Notes: generated by a model not told the origin, from the letters alone. Positions 9,201 to 17,884 are shown, counted from the first letter of the stretch. The stretch: DNA of 51,151 bases from Blastocatellia bacterium (GCA_035275065.1 DATENM010000080.1:1-51151), one strand, 5' to 3'. Numbers and translations: made by a program.

Positions 9201-10029
9201 CAGCCCGCTATCGGAAGCCGGCGCGCTCGGATTCGAGTACGGCTACAGCGTCGCAGTGGCGGGGACGCTGGTGTTGTGGGAAGCGCAGTTCGGCGACTTT
9301 GTGAACGCCGCGCAGGTCATCATCGATCAGTTCATCGCTTCGGGCGAGGAGAAGTGGAATCAGCCGTCGCGGCTGGTCTTGCTGCTGCCGCACGGTTACG
9401 AGGGCCAGGGGCCAGAGCATTCGAGCGCCCGTTTCGAGCGCTTCTTGCAGTTGTGCGCCGAAAACAACATGCAGGTGGCAAACGCGACGACCGCGGCGCA
9501 GTACTTCCATCTGCTCAGGCGACAGGCGCGGCAGCAGATGAGCAAGCCGCTGATCGTGATTTCGCCGAAGAGTCTGCTGCGGCTGCCGGAAGCCGCGTCG
9601 GCCATAGACGAGTTCACGCGCGGCGGCTTTCACGCCGTCATCAAGGATGCGGACCTGCAAGCCGAAGGCGTCCGCCGCGTGCTGCTCTGTAGCGGCAAGG
9701 TCTATTACGATCTCGTGGCAGAGCGCAAGACGCGCAACGACCAGGGCGCGGCGATCATTCGCCTGGAGCAGTTCTACCCGTTCCCGAAGCAACAACTGGT
9801 GGGCGAGCTGAACCGCTACACTAACGCCGCGGACGTTTGCTGGGTGCAGGAAGAGCCGCAGAACTATGGCGGCTGGTTCTTCGTCGAGCCGCGCCTGCGG
9901 CAGTTGTTAAAGGCAAACCAGCGATTGCGTTATGCGGGCCGCCCGGCGAGCGCCAGCACGGCGACCGGGTCGCACACCCTGCACATGCTCGAACAGCAAC
10001 AACTGATAAAGGAAGCGTTCGCCGGCTAA
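6286..10029 (+). CDS. kgd: Multifunctional 2-oxoglutarate metabolism enzyme (E2 succinyltransferase-like domain fused to 2-oxoglutarate dehydrogenase E1)
   Basis: A 1247-aa fusion of the mycobacterial Kgd/actinobacterial OdhA type. Residues 1-50 match the SucA N-terminal docking segment (NADYVSELLLQYSRNPQSVD, DEEWRGYF). A Pro/Ala linker of about 80 residues follows. Residues about 145-375 form an E2 acyltransferase-like domain in which the catalytic motif reads YDHRIVQGAESGAF; His342 is kept, and Gln replaces the usual Asp of HxxxDG, as in actinobacterial homologues. From about 380 on is thiamine-diphosphate E1, with MAHRGRLNVIANV near 571, the cofactor region LLHGDAAFAGEG near 668, and the NNQVGFTT stretch. 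It converts 2-oxoglutarate to succinyl-CoA when assembled with E2p/E3-type partners. It lacks a lipoyl domain. GGAAAGGAAA precedes the ATG. No sucB or lpd is adjacent. Confidence 0.95.
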   Translation: MTTTRQMTEAELGELIAEEFGVNADYVSELLLQYSRNPQSVDEEWRGYFAELLSNGQLSGEPAGNGAPKSAAPAAAQTPPAAANVLHADYNWGAQPAAQPQSPPQPATAAPPAAPPAPAPARTPTVDAGERLPIRGPALRIAENMEASLAVPTATSQRQIPIKLLDENRRVINQHLAAAKRKVSYTHIVAYAIVKALEAFPQLNDSFASVEGASYRLRHTDVNLGVAVDVTKKDGSRTLLVPNLKGADKMTFRQLLDAYDDVVRRARGGKLQVEDFQGTTISLTNPGTIGTTASNPRLMAGQGVIIATGAIEYPPEYQAMSPEGLSRIGISKIVTMTSTYDHRIVQGAESGAFLARIDEMLRGQHEFYDEIFRDLSIPYRPYRWAIDVNPAILGEERRRDVVHKQARVFELINAYRVRGHLIANIDPIGWGEVQYHPELDIETYGLTIWDLDRHFITQGLGGTETAPLRQIVEYLHRYYCGSVGIEYRNIQSPEEKEFIRSRVERDAPTVPVEVKKQMLWKLISAELFEKFLGTKYLGQKRFSIEGNETVIAVVDQLIESAARREIIDITIGMAHRGRLNVIANVIGKFCERIFTSFEGSIHPNFPHDQGDVKYHQGAAGVRETADGHQVTLAVTPNPSHLEFVDPVVEGIVRAKQDGNGNRNAHLAVLLHGDAAFAGEGVVAETLNLSQLPGYRTRGTVHIITNNQVGFTTPPEEGRSSTYSTDIAKMIQVPIFHLNSDDVEAAYNVLQIALDYRQTFNKDVVLDIIGYRKLGHNEGDEPTYTQPLMYQRIKEHPGARELYARQLIGEGVMTREEVDSLMEERMRRYENAQLGAKAIVEKQGKEISLPAIVPEIESVGVLETGVARDTLREIAHTITTVPSGFNLNPKIVTLLSRRAKMVGGAAAVDWGTAEALAFGSLLAEGTSVRLAGQDTVRGTFSHRHASFHDTKTGEEWIPLTKLAPEKARFQIYDSPLSEAGALGFEYGYSVAVAGTLVLWEAQFGDFVNAAQVIIDQFIASGEEKWNQPSRLVLLLPHGYEGQGPEHSSARFERFLQLCAENNMQVANATTAAQYFHLLRRQARQQMSKPLIVISPKSLLRLPEAASAIDEFTRGGFHAVIKDADLQAEGVRRVLLCSGKVYYDLVAERKTRNDQGAAIIRLEQFYPFPKQQLVGELNRYTNAADVCWVQEEPQNYGGWFFVEPRLRQLLKANQRLRYAGRPASASTATGSHTLHMLEQQQLIKEAFAG

Positions 10030-10069
10030 GGCCGGGCGTTACCCCAGGGGCAATTGAAACGGAGAGCTT

Positions 10070-10129
10070 ATGCGGGGCGTGACCATAGACCTGCCGGAAA
10101 CGGGCTTTGCCGCTCTCGCGCCGGTTTAG
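10070..10129 (+). CDS. Possible 19-codon leader peptide or gene remnant
   Basis: ATG at 10070 with GGAG 5-8 nt upstream opens a frame encoding MRGVTIDLPETGFAALAPV and then TAG. It lies 40 nt after kgd and 91 nt before the AraC gene. It could be a short translated leader, a remnant of a truncated gene, or chance. I recognise no family. Confidence 0.2.
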   Translation: MRGVTIDLPETGFAALAPV

Positions 10130-10220
10130 AAAGTCTCGCCGTTCCGGTACAACGCATAGGATTCAGGCAGTGCAGGGATAAGTACGCGGCGCTTGCCTGA
10201 TTGATAAAGAGCATTTCCTG

Positions 10221-11342
10221 ATGGAGCCTTCTCTTGATCTGACTGCCGGTCTGACCCTCTTAGGAGCCGCTCAAGGGCTCTTATTGGCCTTGGCGCTTTT
10301 GGGCCTTAAAAAAGCCGACCGCACCGCCACCCGCCTGCTTGCTGCTTTCATGCTGGTTAGCGCAATAAGCATGGGCGGCAGCTTGCTGGTCAGCACAAAA
10401 TACATCTTCAGCTACCCTCATCTTACGCAGGTCTCCGCGCCTTTCCATTTTCTTTTCGGGCCGATCATCTTCCTTTACGTCAGGGGCGCAACCTCAAGAG
10501 GATCGCGCCTTCGGAAGCGAGAGCTTCTACATCTCGTGCCGTTCGCCTTGTGCGCCGCCTATTACCTGCCGCTTTATCTTCAAAGCCGTGCAGGTAAGCT
10601 TGATTACCTGCACGCCGCGTTTCAAAACTATCCGCCCGCCGAATGGCGTATCCGGTCGCTGCTCCTGGTTTTCCAGTTCCTTCCCTACCTTGCCTTGGCG
10701 CTTTTCATGTTTTTTGCGCATGCTCGAAAGGTGCAGATTGAGCCTGCCGCCGGCAGGCTCAATCTGCTCTGGCTGCGGACTTTCATCGTCATGATTTTGA
10801 TCATTTGCGGGGCCGGTCTCTTCCGTCTCGTCTTTGATTTTCGCGCCGAGACCATGCTCCTCGTCCCCTTGTGTTTTTCAATCATGGTATATGTGGCGGG
10901 CTACATGGCGCTCAGACACCCGGAGGCCCTGGCGGGGCGGAACGAAGCGCCGCCCCCGAAGAAGTACGAGAAATCAACCCTTACGCCGGAAAGGGCCGAA
11001 GCCTATTTGAAGAAATTGCTTCATGTAATGGAAACCGAGAGCCTTTATCGAGATGGCGACTTGACGCTGCAAAAACTTTCCGAGAGGTTGTCAATACCGA
11101 TCAATCATCTCTCGCAAATCATTAACGAACGGTTAGGGCAAACCTTCATTGACTTCATCAGCTCGTACCGCGTGAAGGAGGCCCAGAAGATGTTGGCTGA
11201 TCCGGCAAAAAAACATTACACGGTCATCGCCATCGCCGAGGAGGTCGGCTTTAACTCGAAATCGGCCTTCAATGCCGTGTTCAAGAAACAGGTTAATATG
11301 ACCCCTTCCGAATACAGGAAGAGCGCCAGCAGTAAAGGCTGA
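10221..11342 (+). CDS. Membrane-anchored AraC-family transcriptional regulator
   Basis: A 373-aa protein. The first 235 residues hold about seven hydrophobic segments, for example LTLLGAAQGLLLALALLGL, FHFLFGPIIFLYV, YLALALFMFF, FIVMILIICGAGLF and LVPLCFSIMVYVAGYMAL. The C-terminal 100 residues are an AraC double helix-turn-helix: LTLQKLSERLSIPINHLSQI, then the recognition part YTVIAIAEEVGFNSKSAFNA with the family hallmark MTPSEYRKS. This 7TM-HTH architecture is common in Bacteroidetes and Acidobacteria and is thought to link an envelope signal to transcription from the membrane. It lies 278 nt upstream of, and parallel to, a secreted zinc protease, which is a plausible but unproven target. 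The intervening DNA holds no gene I can support. Confidence 0.88.
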   Translation: MEPSLDLTAGLTLLGAAQGLLLALALLGLKKADRTATRLLAAFMLVSAISMGGSLLVSTKYIFSYPHLTQVSAPFHFLFGPIIFLYVRGATSRGSRLRKRELLHLVPFALCAAYYLPLYLQSRAGKLDYLHAAFQNYPPAEWRIRSLLLVFQFLPYLALALFMFFAHARKVQIEPAAGRLNLLWLRTFIVMILIICGAGLFRLVFDFRAETMLLVPLCFSIMVYVAGYMALRHPEALAGRNEAPPPKKYEKSTLTPERAEAYLKKLLHVMETESLYRDGDLTLQKLSERLSIPINHLSQIINERLGQTFIDFISSYRVKEAQKMLADPAKKHYTVIAIAEEVGFNSKSAFNAVFKKQVNMTPSEYRKSASSKG

Positions 11343-11620
11343 CGCAAGCGTTTCCAGATTCCCATCCTGTCGCTGACCCGCTCCAGCTTTCTTCTGACCG
11401 GTAATAGTGCGCCTGCACCATACGATGGAGCGTCCTGACTGCCCATTCAGGACGACGCTGCTGGAAAACCGGATAATATGGCGGTTGTACGCTCATCTAC
11501 CAGCGTCCCAAGAAAGCCTGAAAGGTAAACCTGCTGCCGAAAATCGTTTGCTACTCAAGTTGAGTTCAGACGCCATCTGCCAGCAAGTGTATTGAAAGTA
11601 CGAAAGGAATTTGCCATCAA

Positions 11621-13384
11621 ATGAAAAGCTCAATCGCGCTCTCGTTAGTCACGGCCATGATCATTTTGATGAATCTGGCACCCACGCCTGCCCTGGCGTT
11701 TCGCCAAGAACCTGTATCCGACACGCCTGCGGCTACGGTTGTTTTCTCGCTGCCCCAAGCACCTGAGGCGGGTAAGTTCACGCTTTATGAGCAGAATGGG
11801 GCGGCCGCATGCCGCGAGGCAACGGCTGAAGAGGCGGGAGTGTTTCAGCACGCCCCCGGAGTCACGCTGCACCCGATCTCTCACGCCAATTCGTATGCGG
11901 TGTCGGAGAAAGAGTCGGGGCTAAAGATCATCCTGCGGGCGACCGCTCAATTGGAAAGGTTCCCCGAAGCAAAGGCGGCATTTTTGAAATCGGCTGCCGT
12001 CTGGGAAGAGAAGATTCAATCGCCGATCACGATTGTCATCGATGTTGACTTCGGCCCGACCTATTTCGGCCACACCTGGCCGCAATTCTCGCTGGGAAGT
12101 TCGAGCGCGCAGGAACTGGTCAGCCCTAACGTCTACGAGACGGCCAGAGCGCGGTTGATTGCCTCGGCGACCGACGAGCAGCAGTTGGCCGTTTACAACG
12201 CTCTGCCGACGGGTGCGATCCCGACCGACCTCGGCAGCACCACCACCATGACAGGCCCGTCGGCAAACGCCCGCGCCCTCGGCCTGCTCGACCCGGTAGC
12301 CGACCCCGACGGCAAGGAGAAATATCTTGGCAGCCCCCCGGAGGTGGCGTTCAATTCCAATTACAAGTTCGACTTTGATCCCGGCGACGGGATAGATTCC
12401 GACAAGATAGATTTTGAAGCGGTCGCCGTCCATGAAATCGGCCATGTGCTGGGATTCATCTCCAAGACCGGGGCGCGCGAGCTCGACGGCAAAGCGCCCA
12501 TTGCGCCCACGGTTTGGGACCTTTTCCGGCTCCGTCCGGCGACGCCGCAAGAGCGATTCTCGGCAGCGTCGCGGGTGCTCTCGTCAGGGGGCGAACAGAT
12601 GTTCACGGTAGCGGGGCTTGAGCTGCCGCTTTCGACCGGCAGGCCGGACGGCTCTGGCGGTGACCATTTTCAAGCCTCTCACTGGAAGAACGACGACCTG
12701 ATCGACCACCGCTACATTGGCGTGATGGAGGTCGGCCTGCCGACAGGCAAGCGGCAGGTAATGACGGCCCACGATCTGCTCGCGATAAAAATGATGGGCT
12801 ACGCATTGAAGACGGGGATCGAGATGGCGCCGGAGATTGGCGGCTTCTCCGGTAAAATGCAAGACGACACGCTCACGATCACTGGCATCGCCGCCAGCGC
12901 CGCGAATGACCTCGCCGAAGCCGAGGTAAAGGTGCTTGACGATTCGGGCACTGTGCTTGCACAATACCCGCTCGCCCGGCTCACCCTTGGCGCATCGTCG
13001 GTCGCCGGTTTCGCCCTTCAGCTTCCCGGCATCAACCAGTGGCGAGCCGCGACTCAGGCCAGCCTCACGTTCCTGGATCGGATCGGCAACCGCAGCTCGA
13101 CTTTGACAACCGGCATCCTCGAAGGCGATTCAGGCGGGCCGCGCTTATCAAGTCTCTCTTTCGACGGCAGCGTGCTACAGATCAAGGGGAAGCGATTGAG
13201 CCAGCATCTCAGCCTTGAAGTCAATGGCGAGGTCGTGCCGGTTTCTAACCTGACCGCAAAAGGCTCTGGGAAAAAGGCGCAGGTGGCGGCCACTGCGGCA
13301 GACCTGCGCCTGAGCGGCGGGCCGAACCGCGTGCGCGTCATCGAGGATGGCTCGCGCTCCAATGCCATGATTCTAAATCTGTAG
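11621..13384 (+). CDS. Secreted zinc metalloprotease (NF038122-type, leishmanolysin-like zinc site)
   Basis: A 587-aa protein. The N-terminal signal peptide has hydrophobic core ALSLVTAMIILMNLA and cleavage after ALA. The zinc motif AVHEIGHVLGFIS supplies His271, Glu272 and His275. It lacks the usual third His three residues on, but SHWKND at His354 fits a distant third ligand as in leishmanolysin-type metzincins. The catalytic part covers about residues 80-395. A C-terminal region of about 190 residues (DTLTITGIAASAANDLAEAE, LQIKGKRLSQHLSLEVNGEVV) looks like two Ig/IPT-like beta domains. It probably degrades extracellular protein; the native substrate is unknown. AAGGAA lies 13 nt upstream of the ATG. 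Neighbours suggest possible control by the upstream membrane AraC regulator. Confidence 0.83.
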   Translation: MKSSIALSLVTAMIILMNLAPTPALAFRQEPVSDTPAATVVFSLPQAPEAGKFTLYEQNGAAACREATAEEAGVFQHAPGVTLHPISHANSYAVSEKESGLKIILRATAQLERFPEAKAAFLKSAAVWEEKIQSPITIVIDVDFGPTYFGHTWPQFSLGSSSAQELVSPNVYETARARLIASATDEQQLAVYNALPTGAIPTDLGSTTTMTGPSANARALGLLDPVADPDGKEKYLGSPPEVAFNSNYKFDFDPGDGIDSDKIDFEAVAVHEIGHVLGFISKTGARELDGKAPIAPTVWDLFRLRPATPQERFSAASRVLSSGGEQMFTVAGLELPLSTGRPDGSGGDHFQASHWKNDDLIDHRYIGVMEVGLPTGKRQVMTAHDLLAIKMMGYALKTGIEMAPEIGGFSGKMQDDTLTITGIAASAANDLAEAEVKVLDDSGTVLAQYPLARLTLGASSVAGFALQLPGINQWRAATQASLTFLDRIGNRSSTLTTGILEGDSGGPRLSSLSFDGSVLQIKGKRLSQHLSLEVNGEVVPVSNLTAKGSGKKAQVAATAADLRLSGGPNRVRVIEDGSRSNAMILNL

Positions 13385-13438
13385 GCGGTCGTATTGCTCG
13401 GGGCTCACGGGTTGATGCCGGACGCTTGAGGAAAGGCC

Positions 13439-14929
13439 ATGACTCTGCGCTCGACCATGATGTTTATGCTGCTGGTCGCTTCGTTGTGGCCGGGCGCGCG
13501 GCTCGCCGGCCAAAGCGCCCAGAGTCGCCAGCCCGGCAGCCTAAGGTTTGAGCCATTCGAATACAGTATCGAGGGGCAAACCATCAAAGGCGAGCTGGGC
13601 CATCTAACCGTCAAGGAGAACCGCGGCAATCCGAAGACTAATTTAATCGAGCTCGCCTTCGTGCGGCTCAAAAGCACCGCGACGCGCCCCGGGCCGCCCA
13701 TCATCTACCTCGAAGGCGGCCCGGGCGCTTCTGCCATCGGCGGCGCGCGCTTCCCGGAGTATATGCGCGCCTTCACGAAGCTGCGTGAGGTTGGCGACGT
13801 CATCCTGCTCGATCAGCGCGGCGTCGGGTACTCGCGCCCCAATCTCACCAGGCTGTCGCCACCGCTGCCGCTCGATTTCTTTGTTGATCAAAGAAAGGCC
13901 CTCGACATCATCAAGGAGCGAAGCCGCGAAGCCGCCCGATACTTTGTCGAGCAGGGCGTTGACCTGCGCGCTTATAATACTGTCGAAAGCGCCGACGACG
14001 TCGATGAGTTGCGCCGGGCGTTGGGCGCCGCCAGCGTCAACCTCGTCGGGTTCAGCTACGGCACGCACCTGGGGCTCGCGGTCATTCGCCGTCACCCGCA
14101 GCACATCAATCGCGCGGCGCTGATCGGCACAGAGGGGCCGAACCACACCGAGAAACTCCCGAGCACATCGCAGAGACAAATCGAGAGAATATCTAAACTC
14201 GTGGCTGCCGATCCGGTAGTCGGCGCGAAGGTGCCTGACATGACCGGCCTGCTCAAGCGCGTTCTTGAGCGCTTGGAGAGGCAGCCGGCAACGGTACGGA
14301 TTACCGACCACAGATCGAACAAGGCGGTTGATGTCCAGGTCGGTAAGTTCGGCCTGCAACTCATCCTGATGATCGATCTCGGCGACACGAGCGATCTTCC
14401 CACCTTTCCGGCGTTGCTTTATACCCTTGATAAAGGCAATTATTCGATACTTGCGCGCTACGTCGAAAAGCGATACAACCAGTTCAGCGCGGGCATTCCT
14501 GTAATGATGGAAGTAATGGACGCTTCTTCTGGCGCAACGCGAGAACGGCGAGCACAAATCAGGAGGGAAGCGAAGGACTCGCTTCTGGATAACGTGATGA
14601 ACTTCCTGGATGTCGGCGAAATCTTTGGCCACCCCGACCTGGGCGATGAATACCGCTCTCCCATTCGCACAAGTGTGCCGACGCTTTTCGTCAGCGGCAG
14701 CCTGGATAACAACACGCCCCCTGAGCAAGCAGACGAGGTGCGCCGCCACTTCAAAAGCGGCTCCCACATTATTGTCGAAAACGCGGGCCACGAAGATATG
14801 CTGATCAATCACCAGGTGCAACAGACCATCGTTGATTATTTCGCCGGACGCGATATCCGTCAGGTCAAGATTTCGCTGCCACCTTTGCGCTTCTTGCCCA
14901 TACCGGATATCAAGGCCGGCGGTCAGTAA
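13439..14929 (+). CDS. Secreted alpha/beta-hydrolase, S33 (prolyl/tripeptidyl aminopeptidase-like) family
   Basis: A 496-aa protein with an N-terminal signal peptide (MFMLLVASLWPGARLAG). The fold markers are in order. The oxyanion HGGP-type motif appears as YLEGGPGASAIGG, followed by DVILLDQRGVGYSRP. The nucleophile elbow is GFSYGTH with Ser206. The acid is in LFVSGSLDNNTPP at Asp423, and the general base in ENAGHEDM at His451. The last section matches the TAP-like C-terminal domain of tripeptidyl aminopeptidases. It probably trims peptides released by the upstream metalloprotease, which ends 54 nt earlier; that partnership is inferred from position. GAGGAAAGG lies 4-12 nt before the ATG and supports the start. 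Confidence 0.87.
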   Translation: MTLRSTMMFMLLVASLWPGARLAGQSAQSRQPGSLRFEPFEYSIEGQTIKGELGHLTVKENRGNPKTNLIELAFVRLKSTATRPGPPIIYLEGGPGASAIGGARFPEYMRAFTKLREVGDVILLDQRGVGYSRPNLTRLSPPLPLDFFVDQRKALDIIKERSREAARYFVEQGVDLRAYNTVESADDVDELRRALGAASVNLVGFSYGTHLGLAVIRRHPQHINRAALIGTEGPNHTEKLPSTSQRQIERISKLVAADPVVGAKVPDMTGLLKRVLERLERQPATVRITDHRSNKAVDVQVGKFGLQLILMIDLGDTSDLPTFPALLYTLDKGNYSILARYVEKRYNQFSAGIPVMMEVMDASSGATRERRAQIRREAKDSLLDNVMNFLDVGEIFGHPDLGDEYRSPIRTSVPTLFVSGSLDNNTPPEQADEVRRHFKSGSHIIVENAGHEDMLINHQVQQTIVDYFAGRDIRQVKISLPPLRFLPIPDIKAGGQ

Positions 14930-14982
14930 GAACAAACCACCCGCAACGGATAAAGCAAGCGTTCGCCGGTTAAAGACGCACT

Positions 14983-16179
14983 ATGCCGCAACATCATCGC
15001 CGCCGCCGCGAGTTTCTGCGCTCTGCCGGGTTGAGCTGCATCTCTCTACTCGCGCCCGCGGGCGGGTGGTCAAAGCAACGCATGAAGGATCAGGCAAATC
15101 GGGAACTGCTGCTCTATGTCGGCACTTATACGTCCGGCAAAAGCAAAGGCATTTACCTCTACCGTTTCAACCGCGCGACCGGCGCGCTACGCCATTTTCG
15201 CACCGTCAGCGGCGTCAGCGATCCTTCCTTCTTAGCCATTGATCCGCACAGGCGCGCCCTCTATGCGGTCAATGAAACGAGCGAGTTTAACGGCAAGCCC
15301 GGCGGCGCGGTGAGCGCCTTTGCGATCAATCAGCAGACCGGCGAATTGAGCCGCTTGAATCAACAGGCTTCGCTGGGCGGCGCGCCCTGCCACCTGACCC
15401 TGGACCGGACGGGGAAATCATTGCTGGTCGCCAACTATGAAAGCGGCAACGTCGCGGTCCTGCGCGTGCGACGCGACGGCAGCCTCGGCGCGGCGACGGC
15501 GGTGGTGCAACACCAGGGCGCAAGCCTCAACGTCGAGCGACAGCAAGGGCCGCACGCGCATTGCGTCACCTTTGACTCCGCGTATCGCTACGCCTTCGCC
15601 GTCGATCTCGGCCTCGATAAAGTCATGATCTACCGCTTCGACGCGGCGCGCGGCAAGCTGACGCCGAACGAGGTGCCGTGGGCCGCCGTCAAGCCAGGCG
15701 CAGGGCCGCGTCATCTGGCATTTCACCCAAATGGCCTGTACGCCTATGTCATTAATGAGCTGGATTCGACGATCTCGGTGTTTGCCTATGACGGCAAGCG
15801 CGGCACGCTCGGTGCGGTGCAATCCATCTCAACGCTGCCGGGCGATTTCTCCGGCACGAGTTTCTGCGCGGAGGTGCAGGTCGCGCCTTCGGGGAAATTC
15901 CTGTATGGCTCGAACCGTGGCCATGACAGCATCGTCGTCATGGCTATCGATGAGCAAACCGGCAAGCTTCGGCCTATCCAACATGAGCCGACGGGCGGCA
16001 AGACGCCTCGCCATTTCACCATTGATCCGAGCGGCGCTTACTTGCTGGCCGCCAACCAGAACTCCGACACCATCCATAGCTTTCGCATTGACGCCAGCGA
16101 AGGCAAGCTGACGCCGACCGGTTATCAAGTAGAAGTGCCATCGCCGGTGTGCTTGATGCTGACGCCGGCCTTCGCTTGA
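14983..16179 (+). CDS. Tat-exported lactonase-family seven-bladed beta-propeller (6-phosphogluconolactonase-like)
   Basis: A 398-aa protein. The N-terminus HHRRRREFLRSAGLSC fits a twin-arginine signal (RRxFL), so export in folded form is likely. The rest matches the Lactonase (YbhE/Pgl) propeller family. LLYVGTYTSGKSKGIYLYRF opens the first blade. Repeated blade motifs follow, such as PSFLAIDPHRRALYAVNE, GAPCHLTLDRTGKSLLVANY, GPRHLAFHPNGLYAYVINEL and TPRHFTIDPSGAYLLAANQN. Cytoplasmic members hydrolyse 6-phosphogluconolactone; an exported form more likely acts on another lactone, or is only a propeller. No Shine-Dalgarno is obvious before the chosen ATG, but the Tat motif supports it. Confidence 0.85.
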   Translation: MPQHHRRRREFLRSAGLSCISLLAPAGGWSKQRMKDQANRELLLYVGTYTSGKSKGIYLYRFNRATGALRHFRTVSGVSDPSFLAIDPHRRALYAVNETSEFNGKPGGAVSAFAINQQTGELSRLNQQASLGGAPCHLTLDRTGKSLLVANYESGNVAVLRVRRDGSLGAATAVVQHQGASLNVERQQGPHAHCVTFDSAYRYAFAVDLGLDKVMIYRFDAARGKLTPNEVPWAAVKPGAGPRHLAFHPNGLYAYVINELDSTISVFAYDGKRGTLGAVQSISTLPGDFSGTSFCAEVQVAPSGKFLYGSNRGHDSIVVMAIDEQTGKLRPIQHEPTGGKTPRHFTIDPSGAYLLAANQNSDTIHSFRIDASEGKLTPTGYQVEVPSPVCLMLTPAFA

Positions 16180-16218
16180 TCGACACCGCACACTCGGCCT
16201 CTGCACGGCTATTTCTAT

Positions 16219-16248
16219 TTGTCGCCTCCTGCCGCCGTTTGATATAGA
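16219..16248 (+). promoter_or_regulatory. Candidate sigma-70 promoter for the MFS gene
   Basis: TTGTCG at 16219-16224 and TATAGA at 16243-16248 are separated by 18 nt, upstream of the transporter start at 16287. Each box has 4 of 6 consensus bases; there is no experimental support. Confidence 0.45.
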
Positions 16249-16286
16249 ATCCTCCGCGACTTGAACGACCAGACGGAGACAATCAA

Positions 16287-17609
16287 TTGACGACAAGCCC
16301 GGCGAGCGATTCGATGGCGGTGGCCGAACGCGCCCGACGGCGCGTTACGGCGCGCATCATGCCTTACATGTTCCTCCTCTTCATCATCGCCTTTCTCGAC
16401 CGCGTCAACGTCAACTTTGCCGCGCTGGCCATGAAAGACGAGCTAGGCTTTGCCGACGACGTCATCGGCTTCGGCGCCGGCATCTTCTTCCTCGGCTATT
16501 TCCTGCTGGAGATTCCCGGCAGCATCCTGGTCGAGAAATGGAGCGCGCGCGGCTGGATCGCCCGCATCATGATCTCCTGGGGTGTGGTCGCCATCCTGAT
16601 GGGCTTCATCCAGACGAAGACGCAGTTTTACTCGGCGCGCTTCCTGCTTGGCGCGGCAGAGGCGGGCTTCTTTCCCGGCATCATCGTCTACTTCAGCCAC
16701 TGGTTTCGCTACGAAGACCGCGCCAAGGCGGTCGCCATGTTTATGGCGGCGATTCCCATCTCTAACATCATCGGCTCGCCGGTCTCTGGCCTGCTGCTCG
16801 GCGTCCACTGGCTCGGCCTGAGCGGCTGGCGCTGGCTGTTCATCATCGAAGGCGCGCCGGCCATCGTCTTCGGCGTGGTGACGATCTTCTACCTGACCGA
16901 CCGACCGCAGCAGGCGCGCTGGCTGCCCGCAGACGAGCGTGAGTGGCTGACCGCAGCACTCGAACGCGAGAAGCAGGCCAAGCAGGCCCGGCACAGCTAC
17001 GGCATTCTTGAAGCCTTGCGCCACCGCGAAGTCGTGTGCCTGGCGCTGGCTTACTTCTTCATGGTGACGGCGGTTTATGGGTTCAACTTCTGGCTGCCGG
17101 CGATCATCAAGCGGCAGTCGGGCTGGTCGAACATGATGGTGGCGGTGATTTCCGACATCCCGTACGCGGTGGCGCTGGTCGCCATCCTGCTGGTCGGCTG
17201 GTCGTCGGACCGGACGAAAGAGCGGCGCTGGCACACGGCGCTTTCGATGGCGACCGCCAGCCTGGGACTATTGCTGAGCCTTGCCGCGCAGAATCAGACG
17301 GGGGTTGCCATCTCGATCTTCTGTCTGGCGGCGGCGGGAATGTATGCCTACCTGCCGAGCTTCTGGGCATTGCCGACCAGCTTTTTGACCGGCACGGCGG
17401 CGGCGGCTTCTATCGGGCTGATCAATTCAATCGGCAACCTCGGCGGCTTCGCCGGCCCTTACGTCGTCGGCTACGTCAGCAACGCGACGCATTCGTTTTC
17501 GGGCGGCGTCCTCTACCTGTCTGTGTCGGCAATGGTCGCGGCGGGGCTGATCCTCTCTCTCAGGACGACTAGGCGGAGAGAATCCTCCGCGGCAGACACG
17601 CCGGATTGA
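16287..17609 (+). CDS. MFS transporter, anion:cation symporter (ACS)-type
   Basis: A 440-aa integral membrane protein with about 12 hydrophobic segments. After a short basic N-terminus, MPYMFLLFIIAFLDRVNVNF is the family's typical TM1 with the D-R-x-N motif. GFGAGIFFLGYFLLEIPGS and GAAEAGFFPGIIVYFSHWF match ACS sub-family proteins (glucarate, tartrate and phthalate transporters). It probably imports an organic acid by proton symport; the substrate is unknown. A TTG start at 16287 is preferred because GGAG sits 8 nt upstream; ATG at 16314 is the alternative. It follows the lactonase, so sugar-acid uptake is a reasonable but unproven link. Confidence 0.88.
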   Translation: MTTSPASDSMAVAERARRRVTARIMPYMFLLFIIAFLDRVNVNFAALAMKDELGFADDVIGFGAGIFFLGYFLLEIPGSILVEKWSARGWIARIMISWGVVAILMGFIQTKTQFYSARFLLGAAEAGFFPGIIVYFSHWFRYEDRAKAVAMFMAAIPISNIIGSPVSGLLLGVHWLGLSGWRWLFIIEGAPAIVFGVVTIFYLTDRPQQARWLPADEREWLTAALEREKQAKQARHSYGILEALRHREVVCLALAYFFMVTAVYGFNFWLPAIIKRQSGWSNMMVAVISDIPYAVALVAILLVGWSSDRTKERRWHTALSMATASLGLLLSLAAQNQTGVAISIFCLAAAGMYAYLPSFWALPTSFLTGTAAAASIGLINSIGNLGGFAGPYVVGYVSNATHSFSGGVLYLSVSAMVAAGLILSLRTTRRRESSAADTPD

Positions 17610-17825
17610 GCCACCGACCTACGTCGGGCCGCCGAGACCGGGCAAATCGATTTGTGATCTCTCAACCGGAAGGCTTACAATTGGCCTGCTCATAGTCCCT
17701 GACGGCGGAACGCATGTGGACAGCGGCGGCAGCGGCTCGATAACTGCTTGTCTGCTGTTAACGCTTGCGGAGCCTGAAGAACCGTAGACTCGATTTATGC
17801 CTGTCGCTAGCAGCGAATCTTCGTT

Positions 17826-17831
17826 ATAATG
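17826..17831 (+). promoter_or_regulatory. Candidate -10 box for the BACON/FG-GAP gene
   Basis: A perfect TATAAT lies 53 nt upstream of the ATG at 17885. The -35 region (about 17802-17808, TGTCGCT) is weak. The rest of the 275-nt gap shows nothing else that I can assign. Confidence 0.4.
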
Positions 17832-17884
17832 CGGCGTCGCAACGGCATACATCACTGATATCCAATTTTCACGATGGAGGATTT

